From Linepithema humile (lineage: Eukaryota > Arthropoda > Insecta > Hymenoptera > Formicidae): a stretch of DNA of 64,000 bases. How positions within the stretch are numbered: the first letter of the stretch is position 1; each line of letters starts with the position of its first letter. Below, piece by piece: positions 12,937-27,000 of the stretch. The DNA is taken from NCBI RefSeq assembly GCF_040581485.1, contig NC_090132.1, positions 17,541,411 to 17,605,410 of the forward strand, written 5' to 3'. Both the position numbers and the translations under genes were made by a program. The notes under the pieces are model-generated. The model was not told the DNA's origin. It searched no databases and was given only the letters and a program-made list of their open reading frames with translations.

Positions 12937-14932
12937 TTTGCGGCTATTGGGTGTGGAACTTAACTCGATTAAGTTTCCAGTCCGACTTACGAAGTGCGTA
13001 TTAAAGTATGGGAATGGTGTTTCAGAATAAATTAGTTCGGGCACTTAAGACGGCTTCACAAGCGCTGCCGCGTCGCTACTCTGGTCGCGATGCATCCTTC
13101 CTTTTTCTCCCATTCGCGGCTGCTGCTAGAGACACGTGGAATTTCGCGAGGAATCTTTCCCGGGCGGAGTAAAAATTAGCGTAGATAAAGGTATCTGAAG
13201 TCTAACGAGTCTCTCGTAAGGGGGGGTAGGAATGCGGTAAGGTTGGTAAAAAAAAAAGCACGGTTAACTACCGAGGAGCAACGCGGAAAATTCCTGCGGA
13301 CAGGACGAGTGAGAGTCTGAGGAAGGGCGAGAGGACGACTCGTGCCTGTGGCGAGTTACGCGCGAGCAAAGAGCTCGGAATAAAACTCAATTAAGTGCGG
13401 CCGAAGTTCAACTTCCGTCAAACGTTAAATAAAAAGGATTTTCCGGATAAAGTTAATTAGCCGATTTAAGCTGGAGTACTTTTGGTACACGCGGGACAGA
13501 TCTTTCGAATAAATAAAAAAAAAAAAAGAGAAAAAAAGGACTAGTGTCTGTCTCTCGCGGGGCGTTAAGGATAATAGATATCCTGGATCGTCCTATTTTA
13601 GTTTTTCAAGTATCGAAAAGAGGAACGGCAACTTTCCTTCCTACGAAGTTTCTGGCGGGTGAAGAAAAAGATACTAGATACGGCGAAACTTCCCGATAGA
13701 ACGATACAGCTCGGCAGCTGAGCTCTGATTAAAATCAATTAAAGCCATTAGCACCCAATATTTAAGTTTCTCGCAGTCTTTCGACTCTGTCTCGTGAAAT
13801 AATGGAAACCGATCGAGGCCGGTCTCCGCCACAACAACGAAGCATTTCCCTTCGGTAAATCCGATTATGCGCGAAAGAGCAAAACGAAATATTTTGTAAA
13901 ATGTCGCAAATATCGCGTCGACACAGCTAAACACAGCCATTATACTTGAAGCGGGTACGCTTACAGCTGCGAACTTCTCATTGAATTGCTCCACATAGAT
14001 CGTAACGGCCGGTGATTTTTATTAAAAGGAAAGAAGGGAGGAAGAACCAAAAATAGAGTAAAAAAGCACGCGCTTGGTCGAACGGCGGAAGAGATCCGGC
14101 TGGAAAACGCGAGTTGCTGTGGCGCTTTTCGGGAGGGAGAAGTAAAGGGAGAAGCTCTGACCGGCATGGTAGAAGGTTGTGAAGAGACGGTTGCAGCAAA
14201 AGTCGCGGTTGTTGCAGCGGGGGCAGTCGAGCGATCGAAGAGCGTGGAACAAAACCCAATTAAGTCCGCCGAACTTGGACTTCCGCGGTAACGTTACACG
14301 AAAAACATTTTCTGGGTAAAACGAGTTAGGCCATACGAGCATGGATCGCGCACATGCCATCGGCTTGCCGCCATGCAGCGTCGAATAAAAATAAAAACAA
14401 AAAAGAAAAAGAAAAAATAGAGAAGGCTAAAAAGAGAAAAAAAAAAACAGAAAAAGTGAAAAAGATCATGCGATAAAATAGAAAACGTTTTTCGCGCGAA
14501 ACGCGAACGAATACTCATTCAAATGAATGAAATACCCGTCTAGAAAAAAAATCAAGTAACGCGTGAAAGAGTTGCCATTAAACCGTTAGCCATTGAAGCC
14601 GCTTTAGGATCGTTAAATTAACGCATAGCCGCGACAGAAATGCGAGTTGCACGAGTTTCTTTCGCGGTCGCGAATGAAAAGCGTTTCGAAGGAGCACTCT
14701 CGAGTTCTCTGGATAAAAATTCAGAAATCAATTGACGGCGAACAGCGCGATCCGCTTTTTGCGAGTCCCAATGTGTCACGCTTATCGAAAATCGTTCGCC
14801 AAACGGCGAACGTCGGTCAGAATTGAAATCCTTTAGCGACCATGGTCCGTGATATATAACTAACCTACAAGAAAGATATTTGCCGGACGGAAGGAGGTTG
14901 GGACGAGAGAGAGAAGGGAGGGGGTGGGGCAG

Positions 14933-14949
14933 AAGAGAGAGAGAGAGAG

Positions 14950-15004
<55 letters not shown>
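14933..15004. repeat. (GA)n microsatellite, long
   Basis: About 70 bp of GA with one GGGG interruption near 14949. It is the longest GA array in the window. Confidence 0.97.
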
Positions 15005-15005
<1 letters not shown>

Positions 15006-15183
15006 ATCTCCTACACACGGCACTGCAAGCGGAGGGAGAAATAGCTACGCCCGCGCTTATATCGCCTGTATGTGTTCAAACGCAAAAGTAATCTCTCCTG
15101 TCATCTGTCGCTCTTCGGCAAAATACTTGATGAATCCTCGCCTCGTAGAGGCGTTTTTATCCCAGGGGAGCGCGAATCGACCC

Positions 15184-15242
15184 TTTCATTCGTTTTTTCA
15201 CGACACCCTTGTCCTCCCCCCCTCCCCCCCTCTCACCCCCTC
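15184..15242. repeat. C-run cluster (G-quadruplex/i-motif type)
   Basis: Plus strand carries CCC-TTGTCCT-C6-CT-C7-TCTCA-C5, so the minus strand has at least four G runs with short loops between most of them. It lies about 200 bp from the long GA array. Confidence 0.75.
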
Positions 15243-15600
15243 ATGCAAAGGTTTCGACCTTCGATTAAGAGCCACTCGAAGTATTCGTGCCACAACAATA
15301 TCGAGGCCGAGGAGCTAGTAAAATATGAGAACGACAAAAAGTAAAAGGAGGACGCGAGATAATGGGCGTTATCCTTGAGATACCGCGACCTAAAAAGCGC
15401 ACAAAGGACGCGTCGCGAAGATGAGAGGACTGCGCGGTGTCGGTGGATCGTCCTCGAAATTCGAGAGTGGAACGTGATAGCCCACTTTTGTCCGTGATAA
15501 TGCGGGCGGAACTCGCGTGCCATTCTTCCGCAAATGAAAAATGTCAGATCGATCGCGACAAATGTCGCGAGACATTCTTTTCTATGTGACATTTAATTAA

Positions 15601-18600
15601 TTCCGCGCCGTTGTCCTCTGCTATTTGCGCTCGAGGACACACTATGCTTGAGATTAATTGCGCTTATAATCATATCGTTCGCGTATGACTTTATGGCAGA
15701 ATTATGTACGTAATGGTAGCTAACCGAAATTAGCGATGCAAAAAAAAGTTTAAATGCGAAATATGCGAGAACAATTACTGACATATATCCTTGTTAAATA
15801 TTCGCCGCAACATTTTGAAAAAAAAAAGCAAATGTATTAATCTCGGTTATTCTTTTCAAATTTATTTAGAAGTATGAGCGAAGTATTTTTATTAATCTAC
15901 TGACAGAAACGTTTTGTATTATTATACATTTAAAAAATATACATATAACATGCTCCAACAGCAAAACTTCATACATTTAATTTTGCTGCGCGACAAATTT
16001 ACTAACGAATATCAGTTTTCAGAGTGACTGGCGCAAGCGATTCGCTTTGCAATAAAATTATTTCTCGAATAACGGAATTTCCGCTCGACAGAGAGGTAAA
16101 AATGTGGCCAAAAGCACGAAATTGATAATTTAATAAATCTTCGATAATACAAATCGAGTAATAAGATGAAATTGTAATTGGTTAAATCGATTACGTACAA
16201 TTGGTTACGATTCCGTTTCCACAAGGATCTCCAAAGAAACATATAAACTACAATTAACGCGTTTCACGTTCTTTAAGCTTTATCTAATGAAAATAATGAG
16301 CGGAATGATAAATAATTAAAAAAAGCGCCATCATCTCTCACAAGACCATGATATATCGCGTCTCTTTCCAAAGTTTATAGGCAGGAAACGCGTACGACCG
16401 TCTGATTAAAAACTTGAACAACTTTGACCTAAAAAGAAATTGCCTCGTTACGGTGCCATTAATACAAAACGGCTTAATTAGTATATCTTTACAGCAACCA
16501 GTCCTGCATTCGCGCGGCGCTGATTAGGCGCAAATAAAATGTGTTCCAAAACTTGTCTGTAAAATTTATTTAATTAATTTCAAACAATCGTGGGGTGCAT
16601 TTTCTGCGCATTTACGATATCTCCGTCACTAAGAAAAACTCGTTTCTCGCTCGATGTGTAACGGAAGACTAAATCTTAACGACAAATTGTCATAATTATA
16701 CTTTTCACCAAGTTCCATGAAATTTTAACGACTTCTATTTCAAATATTTAACAGGTTGTGATTACGAGAAAAGTCAGACAAAATTTCCGTTATAGAAAAG
16801 TATATTCTGATTTGCTGGCGAATAGAAAAAACTGTGACGTACGTAGATGGCGATGTGCATCTTCCTTCGATATTTCTGTATTTGCGACACATCGGAACCG
16901 ATCACTTTGTTCCTCTAATTTATTCACGTGAAGGAAGAAAAGTTTCGACAAATATCTCATTTTACCGCTGTGCTGCTTTAATCCCAAACTTGTGTGTGCC
17001 ACCGACACATAAAGAATAGAATCGATCTTCGGTGGAGTTATAAAGTATTAAACAGTAAAGTGCTAGGCGCTTACCTCGCATCACTGCTAAAACACCATAC
17101 GATCCCGAAATACCTCGATATCTCGATACTCTTTAATGCGTGAAAAGGGAACATGAAAGAGGTTAATCATAATCTATAATTTTAGTGGCGCGCTAAAAGT
17201 TACTCTTCGAGCGAGCGCGAGTATGATCGATCTCTCCCGCATTAGCAGTTTATTAAAAAGCGGGCGAAGGTACATCTCGCGGCACTTAGATACTTGGCGC
17301 ATTATGTATCGCCCGCTACTTTTACACTTTGACATTTAATGCATTAAAAAGTCAGTTAATTCGGTTTATTCTTTAACGCGTTGAGTTCCGGAGCAGCTTT
17401 CGAAGTCGAGATCGTACGAGAGTCGCGTTTTTGACGCATCGACTAAAAATTACGTTCACATCAATCGACATTTCTAATGATAGAAAATTGGAGGCCACGA
17501 AACAGTTTTGCAACGTATTCGTTGCAACAGTAAATAATGACACAACGGGATTGAAAATTGTACATTCAATAAAAACATAAACATCGCGGCAGTAATATAA
17601 TATTGTTCAAAGTTTTCGGAATGGAAAAATCGCATACCGAAATCGTATGTGGAATGTGTTCTCTCACGTTTGTCATTCTCTCCCTGTGATACATTTTCTA
17701 TTCCTGCGCTACGGTGAACTTTTTCTACCCATTTAGAGCCAGAGTAACTGCATTAATCTCCTCTTTCATTTCGCCGGAGGGATTCCTACCAATTTCTTCG
17801 CGGAGAAAAAGCGGCAGGATGAAAAGTCCCGGTTGTACCGTGAGTGCGTTCCATAAAACTCAAATAATTCCATTTTCAATAAACGACAATTTGTTTCAAA
17901 GAAACAAGATTGAAGCTGCGGTTTATTCAGTCTCTCTGTCAATGTTGTGCCGTAATGCCACGTTACGTTCACCAAGTTCCACGTGTATTTACCGACGACC
18001 TAATGCGAGCTCGGGCGCGATCGATCTTGGTGAGGAAACTTATCGCCACGACGTTATACGAACGACCGTAAAGCCGTAACGTCACTGTATGTAGCGAGGC
18101 GTGCAAGCAACGTGTATCTGAACTCGTCGTTTCGCGAACGCGCGTCTAAAAGATCGCCCTTAGATAATCCATCCGTACCGTCCGCAATTACGTTCGCGAG
18201 ATAAGCACACGTGCTAATCAGCCAAAGCGTTACGCGTCCAGGCTATTCGATTCTATCTTCCGTTTCATCGACAAAAGTCGTAAACGCGCCGTCGCCCGCC
18301 CTGAGTTTTGTTGATGTAAAGTCAATTTCACGTTTGCCAGCGCGTTCGCTGCTTGATAGATTAATCGTCTAACTAATCCCTACTAGTCTTTAACATTCTT
18401 ATATAGATCCGCAGGTATTTTCATCCATAGGATTTTTTATTTTCCTTTACTACATCCAACTAGATCCCTGGCTTGTTTCACGCTAGTTTCATCTCCGCGG
18501 GATATAATCTATATTTACAGTTACATAGAGTAAATCCTATAACTATACGATGGAATTAAATTGTCCCGCTCAATATTGCATGATGACTCGTGGACGATTA

Positions 18601-21600
18601 AACCGCATAATACGGTTAATCATGTAACATTAATAAGTTTAATTAACCAATTCCCCGCTTTCGAGATAAATATGTAACATTTTTCAGCTTTGTCGTTGCG
18701 CAAATCGCGCATATGTAACACAAGCATATATAATCGTAGCAAAATAAAACTAAATGTTTAATAAAATTTCTCAAATTCGTTCGTAAACAGAAAGATTTCA
18801 ACGCTAAATGTTTAAAATGTTACCGTTAACTCGTACAAGCGACATATATTATATTGTTACGAGCAAAACGCGCTTTCGCAAAATCAATCTCATTTAACTC
18901 GCTACGTAATAATAATAAGGTCTCTTTAAACTAGGATCGTTTTAAGTAGAATCCATTTTCGCGTGTATTTACAGTCGACGATGGGATAAGTAAAAGGACA
19001 CGGAAACCAGAGTGATTATGCGCCGACAAAGCCTCCATGATTGTGTCGCAATAATGCTACCACCGACCCACCTACTCTCCCGAGATTAGCGAGCTCTAAT
19101 TAGCGAGTGGACGTTATAATACTCCACTATCGATCGATCGTTCGATTTCATTGACACGCCTGTCGCTAATGTATGTCCCACACCACTCACGAATTTTGCA
19201 GTCGTGCTTCCGATTCTAATGAGAAATTTATTCGAGCGCGCACGTCTGCGCGATCATAAAGAAGCAAACTTTTCTGCATTAGTCAATTCCGCAAAGTGTC
19301 CGCGATTTTCAAACTTATCGTGCGAACCCACGCGATCTTAGATGCGACACTAGATGAATGTCACGAACGGATAATGGAGCGTCCTTGTTTGCTCGAAAGA
19401 ATGGGCTTCGGCTATTGATTTCTCGCGCATGAAATTACGTAGATACGTAAATCTGCCTCAATAAGAATCTTCTATTAAAATCTTTTATCTTCTACAGAAA
19501 CGGCTTAACCTACTTTTATTGAGGCTCAATTAATCGAATTGGCATATTGATAGCTACATAAGATAAGAAAACTTTTTCGCCCATATAAAACATATTTTGC
19601 TCATTAAACGAGCTTGACTTTTCGCTAGTAAAATCGTGTTTCCTTATACACAGAAGAAAAATGAATAAAATACAATAAAAATATGTACATAATTGGACTT
19701 AGGTTCGTACGTAAGACGGTTGCAATTAATTTTTTAAGCATTGGATTTTTTCTATAAAAAGTGGATGAGATATTTGAGCTGCGCCAAAGTACTGAAAAAT
19801 ACGCTTTCGCTGAGACAAATCGAGTTTTGATGAAATTTGAGAGTGACTCGAAATTGGCGTAGTGTGTCTCATTTGTCATAGATAATTCGCGATTTTGTCG
19901 ACACCGCGCGCGATGCGCTTTATGCGCGTCATACACGGCGAGATAATATTAGCGACGCAATTCAGAATAGCCGTCGTTATTCGTCGTGCAAGAGACCCGT
20001 CATTTATATCCGCCACTCCATTTAATACTCTGATGGAAGTACAGGCGGCGTAGCATACAGCGAAGCAGCGGTAGCGATTATGCATTTGCAAGGAATGCGT
20101 GGCTCAATGATGGCCCCCCAGGATAATCCGTCTGCCTGCCTAGACCCCTGAGATTAGCACGGGCGCTAATTAGACGAGACATTACACACGCCGGAGATAC
20201 GACACTGATAGCAGCGCCTATCGATCGTTTCGTCGACAGTAGAAACTGCTGGTACGTGCATATCTAAGAGATGACCTTAGAAAATCGCAAACATTTCTTC
20301 CCTTTTTCTAACGAAATTCTATGAAATGTCTGACAAGTTGTAAATTTTTTCTAAAACCAAATTTGAGAAATTCGAATGATATTACTATTAAACTAAAATT
20401 ACATTTTACAAATAACTTTTTTATCTTGGCAAAAGCAAAAAATATTTTGCTTAATTTTTCACAATTACCAAAAAATTCTTGATATAAAAATTTTTATATT
20501 AATGTAAAAAAAAAATATTGATCTAATAACTGCTATTTTTTTAACGATAAAAGTAAAATAGCTCAAACGCAAGTTGATTTTAGTTACTGACGAATTTTAG
20601 TTACTAACTATTGGCATTAATTAGTCAAAATTGGTGACAAAGGAGGTTCATTAGTAACACAACGATACCAATTAAATAGCCAGCTTCGCATTCCTGTGAT
20701 ACGCTTCGCGACGGACATATGCTTTACAACAATTACCCAGTCAGATAATTAATCCTCGAATGCCTGATTCGATGCATTTCCCATACAGCAGACAAATGCG
20801 CTGCGTAGGGGCGAAACGACACGACGCCTCAGGGTACACAGCATCCGCGACACGCTCTTGCGAGCGGACACGCAAAGAGCGTGCTTATGTGCACGCGTGT
20901 ATGTACATCGTAAGCTCACCCCAAAGTTCTCCAAAGTGCTATCATGTCGTAAACTATAAAATTATATATACACGGTTTCTCCGCGCGTTACCTAGTTGAC
21001 GTTGCGTCGCCCTTGGCTTATTATAAATTGTATTATCTGTATAAACGGTGAAAAAGGCATTTTAATCTAGTATTTTGCATATGCGAGATAATGCCTTATT
21101 AATTTATAATCAAAACGTTTAAAAAAACAATTGCTATATATACATACATAACATATTTTAATATGAATATTTTCAGTATAGTAGCCGAGGAATATCACGG
21201 TATCTCAAGGAAATATCACACTTCAATATTTAGCTCTTTCTTGGCTAAAGATTTTACTTGAAAAACAACAGAAAGAAAGACGAAGCTTATAATGGCTGAT
21301 AAGCGATCCACATAGATTCTGCGTTGTCTACATAGGTAAAAGGATAGCTTATAGATATAGCCTATTGTTGTTTACGCGTAAGCACCCGCCTGTATCGATA
21401 CCCGATACTTCGACTTGGTCGGTAAATGAAGAATAACGATGCTACACAATACTATTCTTCAAAAATATTGATGCCGATACTGCCGAGCATACTCAAACTC
21501 TTGCAGAAAGTTTCGACAGAACCGATATTACAAAGTATCGATCTTTTCAAAGTATCGGATAGCATGATTGCTTGTTCTTCGTTTACTGACTAAGTAAGAG

Positions 21601-21770
21601 TATCGTGTATCGATGTTTCCGGGCACAGTGGAACATGCGACGTGTATAAACGTGTACGTGTGTGCGTAACGCAGGTGATGATTCGCGGCGCAAGAAGAGA
21701 GCGGGTGTGATTTGCGAGACAGAACAATTTCCGTTTTGCGGAAACGTGTAACGCGCGCGGTAACTTCTAC
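15601..21770. other. Non-coding DNA, no gene recognised
   Basis: AT-rich with moderate CpG patches around 18.0-18.3 kb and 19.0-19.3 kb. Contains a diverged duplicated module at 19078-19145/20145-20232. Open frames of 60-120 codons show no domain and no splice-supported extension. Confidence 0.55.
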
Positions 21771-21796
21771 GCAACTTTCATGGGAGATGGAGAACG

Positions 21797-21808
21797 AAGA
21801 GAGAGAGC

Positions 21809-21851
<43 letters not shown>
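21797..21851. repeat. (GA)n microsatellite, interrupted
   Basis: GA units with single C and A interruptions, followed by a G-rich stretch. Confidence 0.96.
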
Positions 21852-23434
21852 CGGCGGTGGGGAGGGTGAGAGAGATGAGAGGTGGGGTTGATAACCAATG
21901 GGGGTAGTTTGGTGGATCGTGGATGGAGGTCCCGCAGAGCGTGCGATGAAAAAAGGCGCGTACACCTTGAGATTCTGAGAAATGGGTTAAGGAAGCTCCT
22001 AGAATCCGCGGAATATAAATCATTTCCGACGGCAGTAATTCGATTCTCGCGAGTCTTCGGAGGATTCTCCGAGGGTGCTTCGCCGTCTCTTTTTTGTCTT
22101 ATTGCGAGGAGAGGATCAAACAGAGTTACGGGCCGCCATCTAGTCTGCATCCATCTCGTTGTCAGTAAGGCGCAATGCCACCGCCAGCCAGCGAGGGCAG
22201 ATTTCTCTGATTTATAAGTCGAAATGACGAGAACAATGGTAATCACTCGGATGACTCGAATGCGAAAAAGTGCGGTATATACGATATTTCGAAAGAAAAA
22301 TACAAACTACCACGGCCGACGTTACAAATTGAATACTTTGCAAATAATTAGTTCACCGGACTACTATAACTAAATATCCTTTAATTACCTTTTAATATGG
22401 TGGCGATTTTATTTTGCTAAAATAGTACATATTTCAAATGACCTTTTTTTATCTCTAACATTAGATACCCTAGTGAGACGAAAATAGGATCAATTGCTGT
22501 AGCCTCGAAGAAATCCCATTTTTATGATTAGGCTTCCAACGTGATGTGTCAAACTGTCATGTGCCCAAATGATTTATGATATTTCACGAATGATTCGTTA
22601 TATCGACAGTTAGTATTTCCTGATCTCAGAAATAAAAGCTTAAATGTAATATTACATAATACAGAAAAATATTTAAGAAGACAACAGTCACTTTTCTTTG
22701 AATAATGCAAAAATTATCAAAATAAATATATCTGTTTAAAATAACGTTGAAATAATTTTCGCGATTATTATGTTTATACATATAAAAGCAAAATTTGAAA
22801 ATTACATATTTAATTATAAATTAGATTAAAATATAAAAATCTATCAATTTTATGCATATTATTAATAATATATTTATATTATATAATAATATAAAAATAA
22901 ATTTGAAAGAAAGAAAAAATAAAATTTATAACTAATTTTACTTTTATGTGTCCCACTTTTAATAGATGCCAATTAGGAGAAAATAAATAAATTAGCAAAT
23001 AATAAATAAATTTTTTATAATTTGTACTTTTCTGCAACGTTTGACACAACGTTTCGGTTATCGATTTGTGCCACTAACTTCCAAATATCTCTCACCCACG
23101 TAGCTAGGTCACGATAGAATAGTCGACAGAAATTTCAATTTGCCCCGGGCAACAAAACAAGTTGACGCTGGCACTACCATGACGCAAAATTTCGTCGTCG
23201 ATCAAAGAAAAAGGAAGAAAAAGCAAAAGACGTATAAATATATAGTCCTGTATGCGCGATATGCGATATTCTCGCACGCGAAGTCGCAACACTCGCTCGA
23301 AGAAACGAAGTGTCGGCCGACTTCCGCTGCAGCGGCTCAAAACTTCGTTACGTCGCTTCCGAGTTGCAACGACGCGCTCTCCTGGATTTCCACTCGATTT
23401 CCTCCGGTATCCGATCGACTTTCCATCCCATGGA

Positions 23435-23478
<44 letters not shown>

Positions 23479-24060
23479 AAAGAGAGAGTGCCAACCCCCA
23501 CCCACGATCCTCCCCTCTCACCTTCCCCCTCGCAAAGGTAGAGAAAAAAATTGAGTTTCAACTCGATCCACGGAGTGAACAAGGACGATTTGTACGCGTA
23601 AACCCTTTTATGGCGTGGCACAATGGCAGGGCGGTAATCGGTCCGAGAACAAAAGCAAGGCAGCACGTTGGAAAAAAAATTGGAAAAAAACAAAGAAGAA
23701 AAAGGAAAAGCTGATCCGCCAAAGAAGTGCAACAGGCGGCGCGAGTACGGCTTTTCCGGAAAAATTCCGCGATATTTCTCAATGACGACGCGGCTTTCCG
23801 TACTCGCTTCTTGAAACGATGTTACCAGCGCGCGCTGCATTTCATTCGGCGGTAATTACGTTGCGTGCCGCGCGGCGGAGAATAAAACGTTCGCCCGAGG
23901 GAAAAATCCGTTCCCCGAGAACGGGAAATATGGAAAAATGTTACGTTGTTACGCGTAGCGAACGTGTGGCCGCTCGCTTGCGCGGAAAAAAAGTAGCGTG
24001 TTCGGCCTTTGTACTTGACCAAATACAGAAAATGAACAGTGAATCGAAGGCATTTCGTTA
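21852..24060. other. CpG-rich islands within non-coding DNA
   Basis: CpG-rich patches at about 21.9-22.2 kb and 23.1-24.0 kb flank an AT-rich core (22.6-23.0 kb). GTTGTCAGTAAGG at about 22159-22171 contains a TCAGT initiator-like pentamer, but nothing else marks a promoter. Open frames up to 167 codons overlap on both strands and are composition-driven. Confidence 0.4.
23437..23488. repeat. (GA)n/(GAAA) microsatellite
   Basis: GA repeats passing into GAAAGAGAGAAAAAAAAGAG on the plus strand. Confidence 0.95.
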
Positions 24061-27000
24061 AGTTGCAATGAGCACTGACAATACGCTATTTATTTCCTTG
24101 AAAACGATTTTAAGCACATTTCAATATGTGCGCGTAAATATACGAGATTTGGTTGCAATGTTATTTATTCTCACATTCCACAATCAGCAATTTTTACGAA
24201 TAGTTATCCTTTTGTTTAATTATTGAAAATTCTAAAAATATTTGTATTTATAGATATTTGACATATATTAGTAATAGAATAACATAATTTGCTGAATTTA
24301 TTATCTAATAAAACATAAAAGTTAAAAATAAAAAATGGAAGACCACGGCTTACTTGCAAATAATCTCTTTTCTTTTTTTGCAAACGTGTCTGAAAATGGA
24401 TCTACAAATGCGTTTATCGCATTTCTGAGCTTTCAGTCGCATAATGTGTGATCGAAAAATATCAATCGACACTTTACGTCGTAACAGATTGATGTTTCTT
24501 TATCGTCGCACATGCGACTGAATCTTTTTTCCATTTACTTCCGCGCAAAAGACGGAACATTTTTCCATCGCCATCACGCCGATAAAAATAAAACTCTCCG
24601 CAGCAGCAACTACGCACAGGGGTTGCAATGATATATGCGTAAACAGGTTTATGTCGTTCACAGCTCGTACGGGTTAAAAGCAAAGTGTGGAGAGAGAAAA
24701 CTCGGTCACAAACAGATATAATTCAAAGACGACCATTATGCCTAGCTAAAAAGTTTTTTGTTTAAAATAATCGGTTTTTTATTCAATTAATGATTCATAT
24801 CAAAAAAATAGACGCTGCAATTAATTTGCGAGAAACGCGGTATTTGATTAGCGTAGCGGTTGTTTACGAGCTAGGATCTTATACAGTAATAAACACCGGA
24901 GAATTCCTGTGGCGAGTCCGAAATTCTTCGTACAATGCTCACACCACCGAATCGCCGTTTCCTTTTCGTAAAAAGCGGCGAGAGAAAGAAAAGGAACTGC
25001 TTCCGAACAATGTCTCAAGTGTAAAAATAGAATTACTCAAAAGCAGAACTGTAGATATCGGGCAACCAAAATTCGCTTGTCGATTTAACTTCAACATAAT
25101 GTATGACTCGTATTTTTCTGTGATATTTAGGTTACGTGTGACAGATGAACTAATCTCTCGCTACCGTGATAAAAATACATGCCTGATATATCGAAGCGGT
25201 CTGTAACTCTGGTATCTCTGTTCTGAAGAGCAATCGCAATTGCAATCGCAAGATATAAAGAGAACAAAAAATGCAAGAAAACATTTATAGAATTTAATAA
25301 TGATGGGAAATTAATGGAGGAAGAAAAAAATGGAAAACAAGATGAATTTTTTTTGAACCGCCTAAAATAAAATAGTGAAATAATATATCTTAAAAAGCTT
25401 TCGACAAAATTGAAAACTCAATTGTAAAAAGTTAGTAAAATTAAAGTAACAAAATAACCTATTATTTTTAATATTATTATTCTGACAAAATTATCATATC
25501 ACGCGCATTATTAATTTGTAACTTACAATATTCACAAAAAATTAAAAATTTGAACAACAAAAAATAATTTAAACGCGCGCGTTTGATAATTTCATCAGAC
25601 TTTCTACACGTTCTATACGTTCTATATGTTAGTATTCCGACATGTAAAGGAAAGAGGGTGATTTAAATGAACCGGCACGTTAATCATGGGTCACGATCGA
25701 CAATTAACACATGTCCATGCTCCCTTATAAACCGCTCGCGAAATCGCGACGTATTACGCGTGCACGTACGTAAAAATAATATCGCGGCCTCGATGATGAA
25801 TGCGTGAAAGATTTATATCGAATTGGCTGCAGGAAATAAAAGGCTGGACGGGATATCAAATTTCGATTAAACTAATCAAGTAGATAGCGAAAGGGATGGA
25901 GCAGCGACGATCGAATGATGAGACGGTAAGAGGGTTTGGCGTGATGCGGATATGTTGGTGAATATTGCGAGGGTAGTGGATGATAGCGGGTGACAAATTG
26001 ACAGAACCGAAACTGGACGGACCCCAACATTGCGTGATATATTCTGCGAAAGTCAACTGTTACGGAGGCGCAAATGTAAAAATAAAATACCCAAATGCTA
26101 CTCTTCAAAACACTAGTTCCGCAATAGATTTTCACGCGAGAATTTGCCTTCTCTTGACGATAGAAACGCTCGATAGAAACATACCTATGGAAAAAAACAA
26201 TGAGAACGAAATAAAGTCCGCTTAGAAATAAATAAAAATCGTCACAGTTTGTCTTGTCGCAGTAACGTCTCGAAGGATAATTCAATCTGAATGTAAAACG
26301 GATAAAGGTAACAATGCCACGGAACAACAGTTTAGAATAATCGATCCCTCTCCCATATTATTGGCCTTGCCAGCGGATAAAAAATTTGACTAACCGCGAG
26401 GCAGTAAAAACAATACCGCGAAAAAGCTCATTCCGTTACGGAGGAAGGAAAGCTACATCGAGAAGTTACTTAAACGTACGAGAAGTTAGGCGCGACGGCT
26501 CTCCTTACTGCGCTTTCCCGCATTTGCTACGCTTGTACATCCTCTTACAAAACTTCGAAGCACTCCGTTCGAATTAACGAAACATGTTGCGAGAGTCGGG
26601 AGAAAAACTTGCAAAGGAAATCCCGACCGCGCTCTCTCCGCTATCTTTCTCTTTCTCGTCGGCGTACCACCAAAGAATTCCGCAGCTCGGAAATGTAGCT
26701 CAATTCAATGATGATGCTGTTCCCATCGTGAAAACGCACCTCAAGTTTTCTTCGTCCGCCTAGCGTTAATATTTACTCGCTATCGCGGTGGCCAGGAAAT
26801 TAAAAGGAGATTCAAGGTACGTCTTCTAAATTAATGATCTGAGAAAGGGATAGACTCTTGTAGAAATAGTGTTTGCATAAAACCAGAGAACTCGAATATC
26901 GCTAAACGTTGGGCAATTTGAAAGAATACACAAATCGAGAGAAAACTCCATTTCGAGATTACTAAACTGCTTTTAAAAAAATGTTTAAATTTTTTGCAAG

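Larger units (their letters stand above)
12450..15600. other. Purine-rich non-coding block with GA arrays and repeated modules
   Basis: The plus strand is conspicuously A+G-rich over much of about 3 kb, with A15 at 12453, GA arrays at 12904-12934 and 14933-15004, and A/AG runs at 13500-13540 and 14390-14460. Two or three diverged copies of an 85-95 bp module occur (13375-13460, 14241-14330, partial 12950-12994). The minus-strand 'SLSLSLS' open frames are translations of the GA arrays. Confidence 0.6.

Noticed and set aside
14618..15007. 129-codon minus frame rich in SLSLSL
   Set aside because: Driven by the GA array. No domain outside it.
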